64,000 bases of DNA from Aquabacterium sp. A7-Y (GCF_026153205.1 NZ_JAPFBW010000031.1:22989-86988), one strand, 5' to 3'; shown: positions 18,226-27,259, counted from the stretch's first letter. Program-made: numbers and translations. Notes: generated by a model from the sequence alone, not told the origin.

Positions 18226-19074
18226 TCAGCCTCGGGCCGCCGTGACGAGGTGCTGCAGCATCGTGCGGGCGACCGTGTCAGGGTGTTCCTCCAGCAACCA
18301 GTGCGAGGCGCCCGGCAGCACCTCCAAGCGGTAGGGGCCGGCGACCTGCCGGCCGGTCGCATGCGCCGCGGTCGCGCCGAGCGCCTGGTCGGCCGAGCCC
18401 CAGATGAAGAGGGTCGGTACGCCGACGGGCCCCACCCGGCGCCTGGGCTGGATGGCCCGGTACCAGTTGAGCGCCGCGCTCAGCGCACCGCTCACACGCA
18501 GCCGCTCGACATTGCGTTGCACCTGTTCGGCCGGCACCCGCCCCTGGTAGGCCCGGCGCAGGACGCGTGCGTCGCGCGCCAGCAGCAGCCACTCGGCCAG
18601 CGGCAGGCGCAGCCGGAACAGCAGCATGTAGATCGAGCGCCGGCGCTGGTCGGCGTCGTGACGCAGCGCGTCCTGGAAGGCGTCGGGATGCGGCATGGAC
18701 AGCACGCACAGCGTCAGCAGCCGCTCCGGATGCGCGGCGGCCAGGGCCCAGCCGACCATGCCGCCCCAGTCGTGGCCGGCGAGGTGGAAGCGCTGCGCGC
18801 CGAGGGCATCGGCCCAGGCCAGCACGTCCTGCACCAGCAGCTCGATGCGGTAGGACGCCACCCCGGCAGGTCGCGCCCCCGGCGAGTAGCCGCGCTGGTC
18901 GACGGCCACCACCCGCCAGCCTGCCTGCGCCAGCCGCAGCATCACGCCGCTCCAGGCGTCGGCGAACTGCGGAAAGCCATGCAGGCAGAGCAGCAGCGGG
19001 CCGTTCTCGGGGCCGGCCGCAATGGCATCGAAGCTCAGCCCGCGGGCCTGCAAGGTGAAGTGGCGCAAGTCCAT
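18226..19074 (-). CDS. alpha/beta hydrolase, epoxide hydrolase/haloalkane dehalogenase-like
   Basis: Predicted 282 residues, cytosolic. It has the oxyanion-hole motif LCLHGFPQFADAW and the nucleophile elbow GHDWGGMVGW, where Asp replaces Ser as in epoxide hydrolases and dehalogenases. A cap region follows, with late acid and His candidates in FIWGSADQALG and GASHWLLEEHPD. The HGFP plus GHDWGG pair favours an epoxide hydrolase-like activity; the substrate is unknown. No operon partner is obvious. Confidence 0.85.
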   Translation of the reverse strand: MDLRHFTLQARGLSFDAIAAGPENGPLLLCLHGFPQFADAWSGVMLRLAQAGWRVVAVDQRGYSPGARPAGVASYRIELLVQDVLAWADALGAQRFHLAGHDWGGMVGWALAAAHPERLLTLCVLSMPHPDAFQDALRHDADQRRRSIYMLLFRLRLPLAEWLLLARDARVLRRAYQGRVPAEQVQRNVERLRVSGALSAALNWYRAIQPRRRVGPVGVPTLFIWGSADQALGATAAHATGRQVAGPYRLEVLPGASHWLLEEHPDTVARTMLQHLVTAARG

Positions 19075-19415
19075 CGTCGGTCTCCCGGTTTTTCTGCGCG
19101 GGCCGCCTCGCGATCGCTACCGATCGCCGGAAAGCGCTCGCACTCCAAGAGTCCGCGATTCCGGCGGCGAGGCCAATTCGCCGAGAAGAGCCCGTGCAGG
19201 CGACCTGACATCCAGACCCGGCTCGTCCTGCTGCTGGTCCGGGTCTTCGCCACTGCCATCGCCAATGCCGTCCCTCATGGGCTGGCGGATCAGCGCCTTG
19301 GCGCGCTGCGTCGCGGGCCGCGAGTGCAGCAAACCGGGCAGCCGGCGCCGCCATAATCGGCACGCTGACCGCGAGAGTGTCCGGGCCAGCTGAAAAATAC
19401 CACCGGAGAGTCCTC
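19075..19415. other. intergenic region without a recognised feature
   Basis: About 340 bases between divergent genes. It contains the promoter side of both neighbours and a GGAGAG ribosome site before 19416. I find no convincing gene, hairpin or consensus promoter. Confidence 0.4.
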
Positions 19416-19985
19416 ATGATCGTTCGCCTTGCCCTCTGCGCTGCATTTGCCGCGTCGCTGTCCACGCCAGTCCTGGCTCAGTCCGAGCCCTTCGAAGGCT
19501 ACCTCTGCTGCAACATGCGCTCCGACGGCAGCTGGATCAGCGACAGCAATTACGCCGAAGGCAACCAGCGGGTCATCCCCGCCGGCACGCCGGTGAAGGT
19601 CACCGGCTATGGGCGGCAGCGTGTGTATGTCGAGATCGACGGCAAGAAGCAGGCGATCGGCAACGACTACAGCCGCAATCTCGATCTCAAGACCTTCGCG
19701 CAGCGCTACGTGGTGTCCGAAGACCCGCGCGCCAAGCTGGCGACCTTCTCGCCCAAGGTGCGCGCGGCCATCGAGGCGAGCCAGTTGCTCCCCGGCATGA
19801 CACGCGAACAGGTGTGGATGGCAGCGGGCTATCCGATGGCCAGCGAGAACCCGGACCTGAGTGCCAAGATCTGGCGTTTCTGGCGCAGCTCTTTCAACGA
19901 ATTCCAGGTCGTTTTCGACGCCGCCGGCAAGGTCAAGGACATCGTGGCCGACCCCGCCACCCGCACCCTGGTCGTGGCCGAATGA
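19416..19985 (+). CDS. exported protein with a BamE/SmpA-like motif
   Basis: Predicted 189 residues with a signal peptide (about 1-21, cleavage after VLA). No lipobox cysteine, but adjacent cysteines follow cleavage (GYLCCNMRSDG). The C-terminal half contains LLPGMTREQVWMAAGYP and then strands ending IWRFWRSSFNEFQVVFDAAGKV. This is the arrangement seen in SmpA/OmlA (BamE)-like folds, in which a GMT.eqV motif begins the first helix. Function is not known. It precedes the C13 peptidase gene by 51 bases and is probably co-transcribed with it. Confidence 0.65.
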   Translation: MIVRLALCAAFAASLSTPVLAQSEPFEGYLCCNMRSDGSWISDSNYAEGNQRVIPAGTPVKVTGYGRQRVYVEIDGKKQAIGNDYSRNLDLKTFAQRYVVSEDPRAKLATFSPKVRAAIEASQLLPGMTREQVWMAAGYPMASENPDLSAKIWRFWRSSFNEFQVVFDAAGKVKDIVADPATRTLVVAE

Positions 19986-20036
19986 CCGCAAGGCACCCGC
20001 CCGCGGCGTCATCGGCCTGAAGAAAGGGAACGCTGC

Positions 20037-21500
20037 TTGGATCAGGCCACGGCTCCCTCGTCGGTGCCTCCGCCCCTGCCGTCGCCGCTGTCGGCGTCCG
20101 CCGCCGACAGCGGCTGGCGCTGCTACCGGGAAGCGGCCCGCAGTGCTGCCTTCCTGCCGCCGCGCTGGAGCGGCTTGCCGGCCTCGCCCACCTGGGTGGC
20201 CGCCCTGCTGCTGGTCGGGCTGCTGGCCACGCTGCTGCTGGAGCGGCTCTACGTGGCGGGCCCGGCCCGCCTGGACCCCCGCGCGTTGACCGGCGGCTGG
20301 CTCACGGTGGTGCTGCTCGCCTGGGCCTGCCATGCTGCGCGTCCGGTGCCACCACAGGACGGCAACGCTGCCGACCGGCCCACGGCAACACAGCTGTTCT
20401 GCCTGATCCTGGCGCAGACGCAGCTGCTCGGGCTGGGCTTCGGCCTGCTCACGGCGCTGATGACGCGGCGCGGCTTCGACACGGCACAGGCCGTGGGCCC
20501 CTGGGCGCCCTGGGCCTGGTGGCTGGCGCCCGGCATCTGGATGGTCCTGGCGCAGTGGGTGCTGCTCTGGCGAGCGGCGCAGCCGCGGCGACTGGCGTGG
20601 CTGGCGGCCGCCACCGCCTCGGCCGGGGCGGCGCTGCTGCTGTACATCGCGCCGGCCGATCCGCCCTGGCTGTCGGACGAGCCCGAAGCGGCGCGACCGG
20701 CGCCGCTGGTCCTGACGCAGGAGCTGACGGAAACCCAGCCGCGCCTGCTGGAGCGCCGGCTGCAGGGGCTGCGGCCGCAGCGCCCCGGCATGGTCGACCT
20801 CTACGGCATCGGTTTCGCGCCTTACAGCGAGGAGGACGTGTTCCGCCGGGAAAGCGAGATGGTGATGGGCGTGATGGCGGAGCGCTTCGATGCCGCCGGC
20901 CGGGTCCTGCAGCTGGTCAACCACACGCAGACCCTGGAGCAGTGGCCCTGGGCCACGCCGCTCAACCTGCAGCGCGCGATCCGCCGCGCGGCGGCCCTGA
21001 TGGATCGCGACGAGGACCTGCTGTTCCTGCATCTCACCTCGCACGGCGCCCGCGATGGGCAGCTCGCGGCCAGCTTCTGGCCGCTCAGCGTCGACCCGGT
21101 TCAGCCGGCGCAGCTGAAGGCCTGGCTGGACGAAGCCGGCGTGCGCTTTCGTGTCATCTCGATCTCGGCCTGCTACTCCGGCAGCTGGATCGCCCCGCTG
21201 GCCGGCCCCGACACGCTGGTGATGACGGCCGCCGATGCCGAGCACACGTCGTATGGGTGCGGCCGTCTCTCCGAGCTGACCTTCTTCGGCCGGGCGATGT
21301 ACGACGAGCAGCTGCGCAGCCGCACCCTGTCCTTCGAGGCCGCGCACGCTCGCTCCCGCATCGTCATCAAGCAGCGCGAGGAGGAGGCGGGCAAGAGCGA
21401 CGGCTACTCCAACCCGCAAATCCGTGTCGGCGCCGGCATCCGGCCGCTGCTGCAGCGGCTGGAGCGACAGCTGCAGCAGCCGGCGACCGGCAAGCGCTGA
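20037..21500 (+). CDS. membrane-anchored peptidase C13 (legumain-like) family protein
   Basis: Predicted 487 residues. The N-terminal third holds about five hydrophobic helices (from about 50 to 205). The C-terminal domain resembles family C13 caspase-fold cysteine peptidases: the catalytic His336 in HLTSHGARDGQL and catalytic Cys379 in ISISACYSGSWI are in the expected order and distance, and the helix after YGCGRLSELTFFGRAM agrees. Legumains cut after Asn or Asp; the specificity of bacterial membrane members is unknown. The start is TTG, 7 bases after AAAGGGA. Likely co-expressed with the exported protein just upstream. Confidence 0.75.
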   Translation: MDQATAPSSVPPPLPSPLSASAADSGWRCYREAARSAAFLPPRWSGLPASPTWVAALLLVGLLATLLLERLYVAGPARLDPRALTGGWLTVVLLAWACHAARPVPPQDGNAADRPTATQLFCLILAQTQLLGLGFGLLTALMTRRGFDTAQAVGPWAPWAWWLAPGIWMVLAQWVLLWRAAQPRRLAWLAAATASAGAALLLYIAPADPPWLSDEPEAARPAPLVLTQELTETQPRLLERRLQGLRPQRPGMVDLYGIGFAPYSEEDVFRRESEMVMGVMAERFDAAGRVLQLVNHTQTLEQWPWATPLNLQRAIRRAAALMDRDEDLLFLHLTSHGARDGQLAASFWPLSVDPVQPAQLKAWLDEAGVRFRVISISACYSGSWIAPLAGPDTLVMTAADAEHTSYGCGRLSELTFFGRAMYDEQLRSRTLSFEAAHARSRIVIKQREEEAGKSDGYSNPQIRVGAGIRPLLQRLERQLQQPATGKR

Positions 21501-21504
21501 CCCA

Positions 21505-21520
21505 GCCCGGAACACCGGGC
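21505..21520. terminator. short hairpin between convergent genes
   Basis: GCCCGG and CCGGGC with an AACA loop sit in the 30-base gap between the C13 peptidase stop and the transporter stop. There is no T tract. It is a possible weak bidirectional terminator. Confidence 0.3.
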
Positions 21521-21530
21521 CTGGACCTGC

Positions 21531-23120
21531 TCAGCCGGGCCGGGCCGCAGCCCGCCAGCCCGCCGGCCGCGGCGGCAGCGACAGCCGGCGCCGCTGCATC
21601 AGCCACTGGCAGCCCTCGAAAACCGCCTGCGTCAGCAGAGCCAGCACGGCTGCGGGCAAGGCCCCGGACAGCAGCGCCTCATGGTCGTTGAGGGCCAGCC
21701 CCGTGACGATGCGCTCGCCAAAACCGCCCGCGCCGATGAAGGCGGCGATGGTGGCGGTGCCCACCGTGATGACGGCAGCCGTCTTGACCCCGGCCAGGAT
21801 GACCGGGGCGGCCAGCGGCAGATCGATGGCCCGCCAGCGCTGCCCGGCGCTCAGACCGAGCGCGGTGCCGGCCTCGCGCAGCCCTTGCGGCACCTGGCAC
21901 AAGCCGGTGGTCGTGTTGCGCACGATGGGCAGCAGCGCATAAAGGCTCAGCGCCACCAGGGCCGGCAGGGTGCCGATGCGGCCCATCAGCGGGATCAGCA
22001 CCGCGAACAACGCCAGCGACGGCACCGTCTGCAGCAGACCGACGACCGCCATCACCGGCTGCTCCAGCCGCGGCAGGGCCGCCGCCGCGGCGCCCAGCGG
22101 AATGCCCGCGAGCGCCGCGACGCCGACGGCCACCACGACCAGCACCAGGTGCTGGCGCGCCAGCCGCCCCAGGTCGTCGGCGAACAGGCGTTCGACGAAG
22201 CCGCTGCGGGTCGCGGCCGGCGCGACGGCGGTCGCGGACGGGCCGCCGGCCGCCAGGAAATCGCGCGCGATCTCGGCGAACGGCCGGCCCTGCAGCTCGG
22301 CCTTGCCGTTCATCGCGATCATCGCGTCCACGCCGATGCGCCCCTCCAGCGCCGCCATCGCGCGCCAGGCCGCCGGGAAGCGCTGCTCGACGTCGAGCCG
22401 ATACAGCAGCACCGCGTCGTAGCGCGGGAAAAAGCCGAGGTGGTCGTCGAGCACCGCCAGCTTCAGCTCCGCGATCTTGGCGTCGGTCGTGTAGATGTCC
22501 GTCAGCGCGATGCGTCCGCTCTGCAGCGCCTGGTAGGCAATGCCATGGTCAATGCCGCGGGCCTGCTGGGGCAGGTCGTAGCGCTTGGCCAGGCCGGGCC
22601 ATCCGTCGGCGCGGCCGAGGAACTCATGCGACAGGCCGGCCTCCAGCGAGGGGTGGTCCTTCAGGTCGCCGATCTTCACGATGCCCAGCCGGCGTGCCTC
22701 GTCGCCGCGCATCGCGAGCGCATAGCCGTTGGAAAAACCGAGCGGCACCGCGACGCCCAGTCCCAGCGGCCGAAGCTGCTCGCGCATCGCCGCGAGGTCC
22801 GTAGGCTGCGGGTTCTTCAGGATTTCGGCGTCGAGTGTGCCGAGGTATTCGGGATAGACGTCGATCGCGCCCGCCTTGAGCGCCTCGAACACCACGGCCG
22901 TGTTGCCGAGGCCCTGCCGGTGTTCGGCCGGCACGTGGGCACGCGCGGTCTGGGCAACGATCTCGGCCAGGATGTAGGACTCGGTGAAACGCTTGGAGCC
23001 CACCACCAGCCCGGGCTCGCCGGCCCAGGCGAACACCGCAACGGCCCCCAGGGCCCAGGCCAGCAGGTAGCGCGCGGCCGACGCGCGGCCCTGCCCCCGG
23101 CTTTTTCGGATCTGCCTCAT
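21531..23120 (-). CDS. osmoprotectant ABC transporter, fused substrate-binding and permease protein
   Basis: Predicted 529 residues. A signal-like N-terminus is followed by an OpuC/ProX-type binding domain (about 30-300) that opens VVGSKRFTESYILAEIVAQ and contains VFEALKAGAIDVYPEYLGT. A BPD-type permease (about 320-515) follows, with the EAA-like loop LREAGTALGLSAGQRWRAIDLPLA and about five or six helices. Such proteins import glycine betaine, choline or related quaternary amines. Binding domain first, permease second, in a single chain is unusual; fusions such as OpuABC have the reverse order. No ATPase subunit lies next to it. The start has AGGAAGGG upstream. Confidence 0.85.
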   Translation of the reverse strand: MRQIRKSRGQGRASAARYLLAWALGAVAVFAWAGEPGLVVGSKRFTESYILAEIVAQTARAHVPAEHRQGLGNTAVVFEALKAGAIDVYPEYLGTLDAEILKNPQPTDLAAMREQLRPLGLGVAVPLGFSNGYALAMRGDEARRLGIVKIGDLKDHPSLEAGLSHEFLGRADGWPGLAKRYDLPQQARGIDHGIAYQALQSGRIALTDIYTTDAKIAELKLAVLDDHLGFFPRYDAVLLYRLDVEQRFPAAWRAMAALEGRIGVDAMIAMNGKAELQGRPFAEIARDFLAAGGPSATAVAPAATRSGFVERLFADDLGRLARQHLVLVVVAVGVAALAGIPLGAAAAALPRLEQPVMAVVGLLQTVPSLALFAVLIPLMGRIGTLPALVALSLYALLPIVRNTTTGLCQVPQGLREAGTALGLSAGQRWRAIDLPLAAPVILAGVKTAAVITVGTATIAAFIGAGGFGERIVTGLALNDHEALLSGALPAAVLALLTQAVFEGCQWLMQRRRLSLPPRPAGWRAAARPG

Positions 23121-23304
23121 GTGCTTGCCCTTCCTGCATGCTTGCGTCGGGTGCAAGGCAAACCGCCGGCCCGAGCATCGCGAACGCCCCCCGAGCATGG
23201 CATGTGCCGGGCAGGCTGCCCGCCGCCAAGCGGACAGGAGGGTGTTCGGGGTGCAGGAGACGGCAGTGAGGGCTGGCGGGCACGACGGCCCGCTGCCATG
23301 CGGC

Positions 23305-24249
23305 TCAGGACGGCCGCGGGGCGCGCGCGTTGAGACGGTAGATGCGAGGCGTCGCGCCGGTGTAGCGGTGGAACACGCCGGTGAAATGGCCCTGGGTGCG
23401 GAAGCCGACCCGCGCCGCAACGTCGATCAGCGGCAGCTCGCTCTCGGCCAGCAGTTCCTTGGCGCGCTCGATGCGCTTCATCAGCACATAGAGGTGCGGC
23501 GGCTGGCCGGTCGCCTGCTTGAACATGCGGGCGAAGTGGTAAGGGCTGAGGTGCGCCTCGGCCGCCAGCTGCTCGACACGGATGGCCTCGCCCAGGTGCT
23601 CGGTGACGAAGGCCTGCACCCGGTTGAGCTTGTGCAGCGGCAACCCGCCGCAGACCGTCGGCACGGGCGCCACGCTGGTGTAGTGGCGCGCAAGATGGAT
23701 GGCGATCACGCCGGCGAGTGATTGCAGGTAGGCCGAACCCGGCGGCCGGCCGCTGCGGCGGTCGCCATGCAGCGCGTTGCCGACCTCGCGGATGAAGGGA
23801 TCGGGCACCGCATACCGGGCGGCCAACTCCAGGGTCTGGAGACCCAGCGCGCTGCGCGCCTGCTGCTCGCAGTAGGCGGCGTCCAGGCTCAGCACCAGAA
23901 TCTGCCCCGGGTGCTGGGCCTGCAGACTGTGCGGTTGCCGGGGCGGCAGGATGGAGACCAGCGGCGACCTCACGAAGGCGGTCCGCAAGCGGCCGGTGGT
24001 GGTGCGGAAGGAGGTCACCAGGGTGGCGTTGTCGCCCGGGATCAGCACCTCGATCGTGTCGCGCACACGGTCGCTGTCCTGTCGCTGCTCGAGGCAGCGC
24101 ACTTCCATGCCTTCACAGTGCCCGCTCCAGAACAAGCCGTCACGCCTGAGAGGAAGGGGGATGGACCAGGTAGAAGTTTCGTTTGTCATTAACACTGTGG
24201 GCCTCGCCTGCAGGATGTCGTCACTGAAAGATAAAAGCGTGACGGTCAT
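23305..24249 (-). CDS. AraC family transcriptional regulator
   Basis: Predicted 314 residues from the ATG at 24249. An alternative start at 24189 gives 294 residues, and no strong ribosome site decides. The N-terminal half is a cupin-like sensing region, with FVRSPLVSILPPRQPHSL. The C-terminal AraC domain is complete: RVEQLAAEAHLSPYHFARMF, KQATGQPPHLYVLMKRIERA, LPLIDVAARVGFRTQGHFTG and FHRYTGATPRIYR. It lies 24 bases downstream of a receiver-domain gene on the same strand and may be the last gene of that regulatory cluster, or may act on the divergent-side transporter. Confidence 0.85.
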   Translation of the reverse strand: MTVTLLSFSDDILQARPTVLMTNETSTWSIPLPLRRDGLFWSGHCEGMEVRCLEQRQDSDRVRDTIEVLIPGDNATLVTSFRTTTGRLRTAFVRSPLVSILPPRQPHSLQAQHPGQILVLSLDAAYCEQQARSALGLQTLELAARYAVPDPFIREVGNALHGDRRSGRPPGSAYLQSLAGVIAIHLARHYTSVAPVPTVCGGLPLHKLNRVQAFVTEHLGEAIRVEQLAAEAHLSPYHFARMFKQATGQPPHLYVLMKRIERAKELLAESELPLIDVAARVGFRTQGHFTGVFHRYTGATPRIYRLNARAPRPS

Positions 24250-24273
24250 GTGACCATTGCACTTTGGTCTATG

Positions 24274-24681
24274 TCAGTTCTTTTCACAGGGTGCCGGCGC
24301 GCTGCGCAGGACCGCACAGCCGACCGCCGACAGCAACTCGTCGCACACAAAGGGCTTGTGCAGAAAAGCCAGCGCCCCGAAGCGCCGGGCCTGCGCACGC
24401 AGCAGGTCACCGGGATCGTCGAGCGCCGTCAGAAACACGATGGGCAGCAGCGCGCCCTGCCCGCTCAGGTGGCGCTGCAACTCCAGGCCATTCATGCCGG
24501 GCAGCGTGATGTCCAGGATGAGACAGGCGGCGCCGTGCCAGGGTGCACCGAGAAAGTCCTCGGCCGACCTGAATCCCGTCGCCTGGAAGCCGGCGGAGCG
24601 GAGCAGGCTCTCGATCGATTCCCGCAGTGCCGTTTCGTCGTCAACGATGGCCACCCAGGACGGCACTTCACACGTCCGCAT
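24274..24681 (-). CDS. stand-alone receiver-domain protein
   Basis: Predicted 135 residues, a single CheY-like receiver of the FixJ/TodT subtype: VAIVDDETALRESIESLLRS, phospho-acceptor Asp in CLILDITLPGMNGLELQ, PIVFLTALDD, and Lys in FLHKPFVCDELL. It has no output domain, so it would work as a phosphate sink, connector or protein-protein signal. It follows the FixJ-like regulator gene by 89 bases. Its receiver closely resembles that of the neighbouring FixJ-like protein, which suggests local duplication. Confidence 0.85.
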   Translation of the reverse strand: MRTCEVPSWVAIVDDETALRESIESLLRSAGFQATGFRSAEDFLGAPWHGAACLILDITLPGMNGLELQRHLSGQGALLPIVFLTALDDPGDLLRAQARRFGALAFLHKPFVCDELLSAVGCAVLRSAPAPCEKN

Positions 24682-24770
24682 GCTGGTCTCACGCTGGTTG
24701 GCCCTTCAGCGTAGGGGGCAGCCGGCCCGACGACTACTGCACCTCGATATAGCCGGCCTTCGCCTTTGGA

Positions 24771-25391
24771 TCAAGCCACACCGGTCTCGATGCGCTCGAC
24801 CATGCGCACCAGCTCGGCCAGCGAGCTGGCGCCCATCTTCTCCATGATGTGGCGGCGATGCACCTTGACCGTGATCTCGCTGATGTCCAGCACGGCAGCC
24901 GTCTGTTTGTTCAGGCGGCCCTCGACGATGAGGGCCATGACCTCGCGCTCGCGGGCGGTGAGCGAGGACAGGCGCTGACGCAGCGTGGCCAGGCGGGCGC
25001 GCTGCTCGCGGGCCTGGGCCTCGCGTTCCAGGGCGAGGCGGATCGCGTCGAGCAGTTCCTGGTCGCGGAAGGGCTTGGGCAGGAACTCGGCTGCCCCGGC
25101 CTTCATCGCGCGCACGCTCATTGGGATGTCGCCATGGCCGGTCATGAAGATGATGGGCAGGTACTCGCCACGTGCCGTCAGTTCGCGCTGCAGGTCCAGG
25201 CCGCTGAGGCCGGGCAGGCGCACGTCGAGCACCAGGCAGGCCGGCGTGTCGGGACGCGGGTGCTGCAGGAAACGCTGCGCGTCGGCAAAGGTCTCGACCT
25301 GCAGGCCGACCGAGCGGACCAGTGCGCCGAGGGCGTCGCGCATCGAGCGATCGTCGTCCACCACAAAAACCATGCCGGAGCCCATGCTCAT
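24771..25391 (-). CDS. FixJ/TodT-type response regulator
   Basis: Predicted 206 residues. The receiver (about 6-125) has VDDDRSMRDALGALVR, the acceptor Asp in CLVLDVRLPGLSGLDLQ and Lys in FLPKPFRDQELL. The LuxR-type helix-turn-helix has LTAREREVMALIVEGRLNKQ, ISEITVKVHRRHIMEKM. Its start overlaps the stop of the upstream sensor kinase by 4 bases (ATGA), indicating translational coupling and that the two form a cognate pair. Targets are unknown. Confidence 0.92.
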   Translation of the reverse strand: MSMGSGMVFVVDDDRSMRDALGALVRSVGLQVETFADAQRFLQHPRPDTPACLVLDVRLPGLSGLDLQRELTARGEYLPIIFMTGHGDIPMSVRAMKAGAAEFLPKPFRDQELLDAIRLALEREAQAREQRARLATLRQRLSSLTAREREVMALIVEGRLNKQTAAVLDISEITVKVHRRHIMEKMGASSLAELVRMVERIETGVA

Positions 25392-26707
25392 GCCTGCCCC
25401 CCGCTGACCCGGGCCGCACTGGGCAGGTTGAAGCCGAACGAGGTGCCGCCCTCTGCATGCGGCCGCACCCACAGCTGTCCGCCGTGCGTCTCGACGATGG
25501 CCCGGCAGCTCGCGAGCCCCAGGCCCATGCGCCCGGGCTTGGTGGTGTGGAAGGCGGCAAAGGCCTGGTCGCTGGGCTGTGGCGGCAGGCCCGCGCCGTT
25601 GTCCCGTACCTCGACTTGCACGCCGCCGTCGACGCCGTGCCGTGCAGACACCTCGACCCGGCCCTCGCCGGCCCTCCCAGCACAGGCCTCGATACCATTC
25701 TCGATCAGGTTGAACAGCACCTGCTGCAGCAACAGGCGGTCCGCCTGCACGGGCGGCAACGCAGCCTCCTCCTCGACGCGCAGGACCACCCCGGCCTCGC
25801 GCGCCTGGTCCTGCCCCAGCGCCGCGGTCGCCTGCACCAGCTGCCCCAGCGCGACCTTGATGCGACTCGGCTCGACACGCCGCACGAAGGCGTGCCTGCG
25901 CGTGACGACCTCGCTGGCACGGTGCGCATCGCGCGCAATGCGCCGGATCGCCTCGCGCGCCTCCTCCAGGTTGGGCAGCGGCGGCGCCAGCCAGCGCTCG
26001 CAGGCATTGGCGTTGACAACGATGGCCGCCAGCGGCTGGTTGACCTCGTGCGCGACCGACGCTGCCATCTCGCCCAGTGCCGTGATGCAGCGAGCCCGGG
26101 CCAGTGTGCGTTGCGCTTGGCTGGCCTCGCGGCGCGCCTGCTGCGCCTGATGCGCCTGATGCAGCTGGGCACGCAGCGCCTCCAGCTCCCGGTGCAGAGC
26201 CTCCATCTGCGCCTGCGGGCCCTCGGGTCCATTGGGGGGCCGCGCCCGCGACAGCAGCCCGGGCAGCAGCAGCGGCAAGGCAGTGGCTCCAGCCAGTGCA
26301 GCCAGCCCGGCCAACACCTTGATACAGCACGCGACCCAACCGTGCGCCGACCACAGCGTCCAGACCTCGGTCAGATGGATCGCACCGGTGGCGGCGGTTA
26401 CACCGCCGGCCAGCCACGCCAGGGTGTGCCAAAGCGCCGGAATGCCGCGGCGGGCATGCGCCACCAGCAGCAGCACCAGGCCGATGAACAACAGGCTGAC
26501 GCCCACCACGGCATCGGCCCAGACCTCGATCCAGAGCATCGCTGGCGATGGCTCACCGAGCGGAAAACGCGGGTGCAGCCGGTCAGTGTCCCAGAGGGCC
26601 GCCAGGCCGAGCAGGACGGCCAGAAGGACTGCACCGGTACAGACGAGCCGCGTCGTGGGCAGCGGCGGAGGTGGAACGGCGAGCGGGGGGACTGGCTCCG
26701 AGTGCAT
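25388..26707 (-). CDS. membrane sensor histidine kinase, FixL-like
   Basis: Predicted 439 residues. About four hydrophobic helices (roughly 20-155) form the sensor; there is no recognisable PAS or periplasmic domain. A coiled-coil-like linker (170-205) leads to the H-box ALGEMAASVAHEVNQPLAAI, the N-box LFNLIENGIEACAG, G-box DNGAGLPPQ and GLGLASCRAIVETHGG. The AHEVNQPLAA form is typical of FixL/TodS-class kinases that partner FixJ-like regulators, as encoded by the coupled gene downstream. The signal is unknown. GGGAG precedes the start. Confidence 0.9.
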   Translation of the reverse strand: MHSEPVPPLAVPPPPLPTTRLVCTGAVLLAVLLGLAALWDTDRLHPRFPLGEPSPAMLWIEVWADAVVGVSLLFIGLVLLLVAHARRGIPALWHTLAWLAGGVTAATGAIHLTEVWTLWSAHGWVACCIKVLAGLAALAGATALPLLLPGLLSRARPPNGPEGPQAQMEALHRELEALRAQLHQAHQAQQARREASQAQRTLARARCITALGEMAASVAHEVNQPLAAIVVNANACERWLAPPLPNLEEAREAIRRIARDAHRASEVVTRRHAFVRRVEPSRIKVALGQLVQATAALGQDQAREAGVVLRVEEEAALPPVQADRLLLQQVLFNLIENGIEACAGRAGEGRVEVSARHGVDGGVQVEVRDNGAGLPPQPSDQAFAAFHTTKPGRMGLGLASCRAIVETHGGQLWVRPHAEGGTSFGFNLPSAARVSGGQA

Positions 26708-26851
26708 GCTCTCCCTTTCTGCTTCGTGGTAGGGCGATCGCTCGGAGGGGGCCGACGGTGGCGCAAGGCCACCCTCGCGCGCCGCCGGACCGAGCGCCGT
26801 CTCGCCGCTGCGGGACGGTTACCCGGTGCGAGGGTGGCGGGCACGCTCCGC

Positions 26852-27259
26852 TCACCCCTGGGCCCCTGCCTCGATCCAGCGGGCCGCGGCCCGCAACAAC
26901 TCGCTCAGATCGAACGGCTTGACCAGCACTTCATCCATCCCGGCTTCGGTACACAGCAGCGTCTCGTCCGGCATCGCGCTGGCCGTGAGGGCCACCAGCG
27001 GCAACCGGCGCAAGCCCAGACGCGCTTCCCGGGCGCGTATTGCCCGGGCCGCGTCAACGCCGCTCATGCGGGGCATGTGGTAGTCCATGAACGCCAGGTC
27101 GAACTGGCCTCCTTCCACCGCGGCCAGGGCATCGCTGCCATTGTTCACCACCACCACCTCGTGCCCGCCGCTCTGCAGCACGGTTTCTGTCAGCAGGGCA
27201 CTGGCCAAGTCGTCGTCGGCCACCAGGATGCGCCCTGCCTGCTTCGGCACCTCGTCCAT
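26852..27259 (-). CDS. stand-alone CheY-like receiver protein
   Basis: Predicted 135 residues. ILVADDDLASALLTETVL holds the acidic pair, DLAFMDYHMPRMSGVDAARA the phospho-acceptor Asp, PLVALTAS the conserved Ser/Thr, and MDEVLVKPFDLSELL the Lys. It resembles the receiver domains at the C-termini of hybrid kinases such as BarA/TorS rather than the FixJ type, so it probably has a different origin from the other stand-alone receiver here. It is the first gene before the kinase on the same strand (144-base gap). AGGAA precedes the start. Confidence 0.88.
   Translation of the reverse strand: MDEVPKQAGRILVADDDLASALLTETVLQSGGHEVVVVNNGSDALAAVEGGQFDLAFMDYHMPRMSGVDAARAIRAREARLGLRRLPLVALTASAMPDETLLCTEAGMDEVLVKPFDLSELLRAAARWIEAGAQG

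Noticed and set aside
19290..21515. 741-codon minus-strand frame opposite the exported protein and C13 peptidase
   Set aside because: The plus-strand genes have a signal peptide, ribosome sites and catalytic motifs; the minus frame has none.
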